A DNA stretch of 17,725 bases, from the NCBI GenBank assembly GCA_002298155.1, contig DBME01000447.1, positions 172 to 17,896 of the forward strand, written 5' to 3'. Below the pieces are notes generated by a model. It was not told the origin of the DNA. It worked only from the letters and a program-made list of their open reading frames with translations, and did no database searches. This document shows positions 12,305 to 17,725 of this stretch, one piece after another. Every line of letters starts with the position of its first letter. The stretch's first letter is position 1. The position numbers were made by a program, and so were the translations under genes. This DNA is from Holophagaceae bacterium UBA706. GTDB lineage: Bacteria > Acidobacteriota > Holophagae > Holophagales > Holophagaceae.

Positions 12305-13828
12305 TCAGAATCCCGGGTCCCTGCGGACCCTCCCGCTGGCCTTCCAGGCGGAGGCGTCCTGGCCGCCGCCTTCGGAGGTGCCGCCCAGCCTGCCCAGGGC
12401 CTTCGCCTTGTCCCGGCGGTAGGCCTTGATGGCCGCCGCCACCAGGGCGATGTCCTCGTGGGGCTTCTCCCGGGCCTCGTCCTGGGGACGGAACTGGGTG
12501 TCGATGAAGTTGGTGTCGATGTCCCCGGCCAGGAACTTCTCGTTCCTGAGGACGCGGGCGTGGAAGGGGATGGTGGTCTTGATGCCCTTCACGGCGTATT
12601 CGGACAGGGCGCGGAGCATGCGGGTCACCATGCGCTCACGGGTGCTGCCCCAGACCACCAGCTTGCTGAGCATGGGGTCGTAGTGGATGGGCACGTCCAG
12701 GCCCTCGTACATGCCCGACTCGTCGCGCACCCAGGGGCCGCCCGGCACGCGGAGCCCGATGATCTTGCCGGGGGTGGGCAGGAAGCGGTTGTCGGGGTCC
12801 TCGGCGTAGATGCGGCACTCAAGGGCATGGCCATTGCACTGGATGTCCTCCTGCTTGAAGGGCAGCTCGTAGCCCGCGGCGGAGCGGATCATCTCCTTGC
12901 AGAGGTCGATGCCGGTGATCATCTCGGTGATGGGGTGTTCCACCTGGAGGCGGGTGTTCATCTCCAGGAAGAAGAACTCCCGGGACTTGCCCGAGACGAT
13001 GAACTCCACGGTGCCCGCGGAGTCGTAGTCCACGGCCCGGGCGGCGCGCAGGGCGGCCTCGCCCATCTGGCGGCGCATCTCGGGGTCCACGATGGGGGAG
13101 GGGGCCTCCTCGATGACCTTCTGGTGACGGCGCTGGATGGAGCACTCGCGCTCGGGGCAGTAGATGATGTTGCCGTGCTTGTCGCCCAGCACCTGGATCT
13201 CGATGTGCCTCGGGTTTTCGATGTATCGCTCGAGGTAGACGGCGTCGTCCCCGAAGGCCGCCAGGCTCTCGGACTTGGCGGCGCGGTAGGCGGCGGCCAC
13301 GTCCTCGCGGCGGGCGATCATGCGCAGGACCTTGCCGCCACCCCCGGCGGCGGCCTTCATCATGATGGGGAATCCAATGCGGTCCGCCCACTCCAGGGCC
13401 TGGTCCTCGGAGGTGAGGTTCTCGCGCATGCCGGGCACCAGGGGCACGCCCATCTCGTACACGGCCACCCGGGAGGTGGTCTTGTTGCCCATGACGCGGA
13501 TGGCCCTGGGATTGGGCCCGATGAAGGTGATCCCCTGGGCCGCGCAGGCCTCGGCGAACTCGGCGTTCTCGGAAAGGAAACCGTAGCCGGGGTGGATGGC
13601 GTCGGCCCCGCAGGCCTTGGCCACCTCCAGGATCCGGTCGTAGCGCAGGTAGGAGTCGCGGCTGGGGGCGGGGCCGATGCAGTAGGCCTCGTCGGCGGCC
13701 CGCACGTGCAGGGCGGCGCGGTCGGCCTCGGAGAAGACGGCCACGGTGGGCACGCCCAGTTCCTTGCAGGCGCGGATCACCCGGATGGTGATCTCTCCCC
13801 GGTTGGCGATGAGAATCTTCTTGAACAT
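12305..13828 (-). CDS. accC: Biotin carboxylase subunit of an acyl-CoA carboxylase
   Basis: A 507-residue ATP-dependent biotin carboxylase. It opens with FKKILIANRGEI, followed by HPGYGFLSENAEF (79-91), the ATP-grasp loop GGGGKVLR (162-169), ECSIQRRHQKV (228-238) and EMNTRLQVEH (289-298). All main catalytic stretches are present. The ATP-grasp loop is slightly odd: the usual small residue after Lys/Arg is Val. The tail beyond about residue 450 is Lys-rich and then Gly/Ser-rich, longer than plain AccC, and may contact the carrier subunit. The start at 13828 is preferred because GAGGA lies 8 nt upstream. An earlier TTG would overlap the previous gene's stop. It lies 11 bp after the carboxyltransferase gene and 10 bp before the carrier gene, so the three subunits form one transcription unit. 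Confidence 0.93.
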   Translation of the reverse strand: MFKKILIANRGEITIRVIRACKELGVPTVAVFSEADRAALHVRAADEAYCIGPAPSRDSYLRYDRILEVAKACGADAIHPGYGFLSENAEFAEACAAQGITFIGPNPRAIRVMGNKTTSRVAVYEMGVPLVPGMRENLTSEDQALEWADRIGFPIMMKAAAGGGGKVLRMIARREDVAAAYRAAKSESLAAFGDDAVYLERYIENPRHIEIQVLGDKHGNIIYCPERECSIQRRHQKVIEEAPSPIVDPEMRRQMGEAALRAARAVDYDSAGTVEFIVSGKSREFFFLEMNTRLQVEHPITEMITGIDLCKEMIRSAAGYELPFKQEDIQCNGHALECRIYAEDPDNRFLPTPGKIIGLRVPGGPWVRDESGMYEGLDVPIHYDPMLSKLVVWGSTRERMVTRMLRALSEYAVKGIKTTIPFHARVLRNEKFLAGDIDTNFIDTQFRPQDEAREKPHEDIALVAAAIKAYRRDKAKALGRLGGTSEGGGQDASAWKASGRVRRDPGF

Positions 13829-13836
13829 GGAAGGTG

Positions 13837-13839
13837 TCC

Positions 13840-13841
<2 letters not shown>
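13837..13841 (-). promoter_or_regulatory. Shine-Dalgarno site fixing the biotin carboxylase start
   Basis: GAGGA on the minus strand overlaps the TGA stop of the carboxyltransferase gene and lies 8 nt before the ATG at 13828. It rules against the in-frame TTG at 13843. Confidence 0.6.
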
Positions 13842-15396
<1,555 letters not shown>

Positions 15397-15418
15397 TCCT
15401 TCTCCTGATGCATGGGGT

Positions 15419-16558
15419 CTAAAGAAGCTTGGCGATGGTCTGGAGCTGCATGAACGTGGTGCCTTCGTAGATCTTCCCGATCTTGGAATCGCGGAAGTAC
15501 TTCTCGGCGGGGTAGTCCTTCGTGAAGCCGTAGCCCCCGAAGATCTCCAGGCACTCGCTGGCCACCCATTCCGCCACCTGGCTGGTGAAGTACTTGGCCA
15601 TGGCCGCCTCCTTGATGAAGGGCTGGCCCGCGTCCTTGAGGCGCGCGGCGTTGTAGGTCATGAGCCGGGCCGCCTCGATCTTGCTGGCGCACTCCGCCAG
15701 GCGCATCTGCACGGCCTGGAAGCTGAAGATGGGCTTGCCGAACTGCTTGCGCTCCTGGGCGTAGGCCAGGGCGTGGGAGAGGGCCCCCTCGGCCAGGCCC
15801 AGCATCTGGGCGGCGATGCCGATGCGGCCCTCGTTGAGGGTCTCGATGGCCACCTTGTAGCCCTTGCCCACCTCGCCCAGCACCCGGTCGGCGCCCACGA
15901 AGACGTCGGCGAGGGAGAGCTCGCAGGTGGAGCTGGCCCGGATGCCCAGCTTGTTCTCCTTCTTGGAGACGGTGAAGCCGGGCATGTCCCGGTCCACGAT
16001 GAAGGCGGTGATGCCCTTGTAGCCCGCCGCCGGATCGACCGTGGCGAAGACCACGAAGAGCTCGGCCTCCTGGGCGCTGGTGATGAAGATCTTGCTGCCG
16101 TTCAGGACGTAGCCGCCGTCCTTGGGGGTGGCCCGGGTGGCCAGGGCGAAGGCGTCCGAGCCCGAGCCGGCCTCCGACAGGGCGTAGGCGCCCACCTTGC
16201 CCTTGCAGAGCTGGGGCAGGAAGGTCTTCTTCTGCTCCTCGCTGCCCCAGCGCACCAGGCAGTTGTCCACCAGGGTGTTCTGCACGTCCACCAGGACGCC
16301 CACGGAGGGGTCGACCTTGCTGAGCTCCTCGATGACGAGGATGGCGTTGAAGAAGGTGGACCCGGCGCCCCCGTAGGCCTCGGGCACCTCGATGCCCATG
16401 AGCTCCAGGCCGAAGAGCTTCTTCACCAGGTCGGGGCGCATCTTCTGCTCCTCGTCCATGGCGGCGCGGATGGGTTCGATCTCGTTCTTGGCGAAGTCGG
16501 CGACGAGGTCCCGGAAGGCGAGTTCCTCCTCGCCCAGCATTGTCAGGGGGTTGCTCAT
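15419..16558 (-). CDS. Short-chain acyl-CoA dehydrogenase
   Basis: A 379-residue FAD-dependent dehydrogenase. In this operon it most likely oxidises butyryl-CoA to crotonyl-CoA; isobutyryl-CoA or a similar short substrate is also possible. The FAD-binding stretch [11 protein letters not shown] is present, with NGSKIFIT just after. The C-terminal part has [17 protein letters not shown] and then IYEGTT, where Glu365 occupies the catalytic-base position of butyryl- and short-chain enzymes. Isovaleryl-type enzymes carry the base elsewhere. The third residue after that Glu (EGTT, usually EGTN or EGTS) is slightly unusual. The start at 16558 is preferred: GGAG lies 6 nt upstream, and the residues encoded further upstream (Pro/His-rich) do not look like this family. 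It lies 22 bp before the carboxyltransferase gene. Electrons would pass to ETF, which is not encoded here. Confidence 0.93.
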   Translation of the reverse strand: MSNPLTMLGEEELAFRDLVADFAKNEIEPIRAAMDEEQKMRPDLVKKLFGLELMGIEVPEAYGGAGSTFFNAILVIEELSKVDPSVGVLVDVQNTLVDNCLVRWGSEEQKKTFLPQLCKGKVGAYALSEAGSGSDAFALATRATPKDGGYVLNGSKIFITSAQEAELFVVFATVDPAAGYKGITAFIVDRDMPGFTVSKKENKLGIRASSTCELSLADVFVGADRVLGEVGKGYKVAIETLNEGRIGIAAQMLGLAEGALSHALAYAQERKQFGKPIFSFQAVQMRLAECASKIEAARLMTYNAARLKDAGQPFIKEAAMAKYFTSQVAEWVASECLEIFGGYGFTKDYPAEKYFRDSKIGKIYEGTTFMQLQTIAKLL

Positions 16559-16564
16559 GGGGAG

Positions 16565-16568
16565 CTCC
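16565..16568 (-). promoter_or_regulatory. Shine-Dalgarno site fixing the acyl-CoA dehydrogenase start
   Basis: GGAG on the minus strand lies 6 nt before the ATG at 16558. It excludes the 30-codon upstream extension that would almost reach the end of the mutase gene. The 86-bp gap between the two genes shows no terminator. Confidence 0.55.
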
Positions 16569-16644
16569 GGCGGGTGATGGTTTGGTTGAAGGTGATGAAG
16601 TTGACCATGATTCGGCGGGACCGGAAAGGGAGATTGCCCCGGCC

Positions 16645-17725
16645 TCACATGGAACGACGGTATTTTCCGCCCATTTCGTAGAGGACGGACGTGATCTGGC
16701 CCAGGCTGGCGACCCGGACGGTATCCATGAGAATTTCAAACAAGTTGCCCCCCCGGCGCACCTGCTCCCGGAGGCGTTCCAGGGCGGGTCGGGTCTGGTC
16801 GCGGTGGCGTTCCTGGAAGGCGCGCAGGCTCTTGAGCCGGGCATCCTTCTCCTCGGTCGAGGCGCGGCTGATGGGGCGGTCCTCGTGATCCTCGGCCCCC
16901 TCGCGCACGAAGGTGTTCACCCCCACCACGGGGAGCTCGCCGGAATGCTTGCGGGTCTCGTACAGCAGGGACTGCTCCTGGATGCGGAAGCGCTGGTACT
17001 GGGTCTCCATGGCCCGCAGGACGCCGCCCCGGGCGTTGAGGTTCAGGAACTCCTCCAGCACGGCCTCCTCCACCTGTTCAGTGAGGTGCCGGATGAAGTA
17101 CGAGCCCTGCAGGGCGTTCTCGTTCCAGTAGACGCCCCATTCCTTGGTGAGGATGAGCTGGATGGCCATGGCCAGACGCACGGACTCCTCGGTGGGGGTG
17201 GTGAGGGCCTCATCGTAGGCATTGGTGTGCAAGGAGTTGCAGTTGTCCAGCAGGGCCGTGAGGGCCTGGAGGGTGGTGCGGATATCGTTGAACTTCATCT
17301 CCTTGAGGTGCAGGGACCGGCCGGAGGTCTGGATGTGGTACTTGAGCTTCTGGTTCTTCTCGGAGGCCCCGTACAGGTCGCGCAGGGCGATGGCCCAGAT
17401 GCGCCGGGCCACCCGGCCCAGGACGGCGTACTCCGGGTCCAGGCCCGAGCTGAAGAAGAAGCTGAGGCTGGGGGCGATGTCGTCCACCTTCATGCCCCGG
17501 CTCAGGTAGTACTCCAGGAGGGTGAAGCCGTTGGCCAGGGTGAAGGCCAGCTGGGACACGGGGTTCGCGCCCGCCTCGGCGATGTGGTACCCCGAGACGC
17601 TCACGGAGTAGTAGTTCCGCATGCCGTGCTCGATGAGGTAGGCCTGCACGTCGCCCATCATGCGCAGGGCGAACTCGATGGAGAAGATGCAGGTGTTCTG
17701 GGCCTGGTCCTCCTTGAGGATGTCG
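16645..17725 (-). CDS. icmF: Fused isobutyryl-CoA mutase IcmF, C-terminal part
   Basis: An adenosylcobalamin-dependent mutase interconverting isobutyryl-CoA and n-butyryl-CoA. Only the last 359 codons are in the window. The frame stays open to the right edge ([10 protein letters not shown] is the first visible stretch), so an internal ATG at 17661 is not the start. Mutase TIM-barrel signatures: [36 protein letters not shown] (the His corresponds to the active-site His of methylmalonyl-CoA mutase), [13 protein letters not shown] and [13 protein letters not shown]. The C-terminus GGNLFEILM ... [17 protein letters not shown] is the hallmark of the fused IcmF family, not of methylmalonyl-CoA mutase. 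The B12-binding and G-protein chaperone domains should lie upstream, outside the window. It is the first gene of the visible operon and supplies butyryl-CoA to the enzymes that follow. Confidence 0.92.
   Translation of the reverse strand, partial: DILKEDQAQNTCIFSIEFALRMMGDVQAYLIEHGMRNYYSVSVSGYHIAEAGANPVSQLAFTLANGFTLLEYYLSRGMKVDDIAPSLSFFFSSGLDPEYAVLGRVARRIWAIALRDLYGASEKNQKLKYHIQTSGRSLHLKEMKFNDIRTTLQALTALLDNCNSLHTNAYDEALTTPTEESVRLAMAIQLILTKEWGVYWNENALQGSYFIRHLTEQVEEAVLEEFLNLNARGGVLRAMETQYQRFRIQEQSLLYETRKHSGELPVVGVNTFVREGAEDHEDRPISRASTEEKDARLKSLRAFQERHRDQTRPALERLREQVRRGGNLFEILMDTVRVASLGQITSVLYEMGGKYRRSM

Noticed and set aside
16559..16648. N-terminal extension of the acyl-CoA dehydrogenase
   Set aside because: It lacks family similarity and would nearly touch the mutase stop; the ATG at 16558 has a ribosome site.

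Overview
The window looks like chromosomal DNA of a GC-rich bacterium. Coding regions sit in the high 60s % GC by hand count of sample lines, and most genes carry GGAG-type Shine-Dalgarno sites. The catabolic gene set (IcmF-type mutase, acyl-CoA dehydrogenase, split biotin-dependent carboxylase, SCP2-type thiolase) and general style suggest an acidobacterium of the Holophaga/Geothrix kind. That placement is an inference from gene style, not from a marker gene.

Left block (1-4383, + strand). Two tandem paralogous exported proteins of unknown function: a lipoprotein whose start lies before the window, and a smaller secreted protein. They are followed by a membrane-bound double-PAS sensor histidine kinase with no response regulator beside it.

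Middle block (about 4384-7461, + strand). An island of clearly lower GC (about 50% in sample lines). It holds a possible 47-residue peptide, two small membrane proteins, a proline-rich exported DUF4410-like protein, a 5'-truncated gene remnant, and an antitoxin-like gene overlapping a 3'-truncated nucleotidyltransferase. Everything points the same way. Pairs of boxes resembling integron attC core sites (RYYYAAC ... GTTRRRY, some degenerate) lie before four of the ORFs. My reading is a decayed integron-type cassette cluster without an integrase in view. This is the least ordinary part of the window and is a hypothesis.

Right block (7462-17725, - strand). A single SdiA-regulated/YjiK-type lipoprotein gene (7462-8235) is followed by an intergenic region with three inverted repeats. 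Beyond it is a tight eight-gene operon read right to left: icmF (5' end outside the window), acyl-CoA dehydrogenase, carboxyltransferase, biotin carboxylase, biotin carrier protein, enoyl-CoA hydratase, 3-hydroxyacyl-CoA dehydrogenase and SCP2-type thiolase. Together they can interconvert isobutyryl-CoA and butyryl-CoA, oxidise butyryl-CoA to acetyl-CoA, and carboxylate a short acyl-CoA. Intergenic gaps are 10-22 bp except 86 bp after icmF. A hairpin terminator pair closes the operon.

No tRNA, rRNA, CRISPR array, transposase or integrase was seen.
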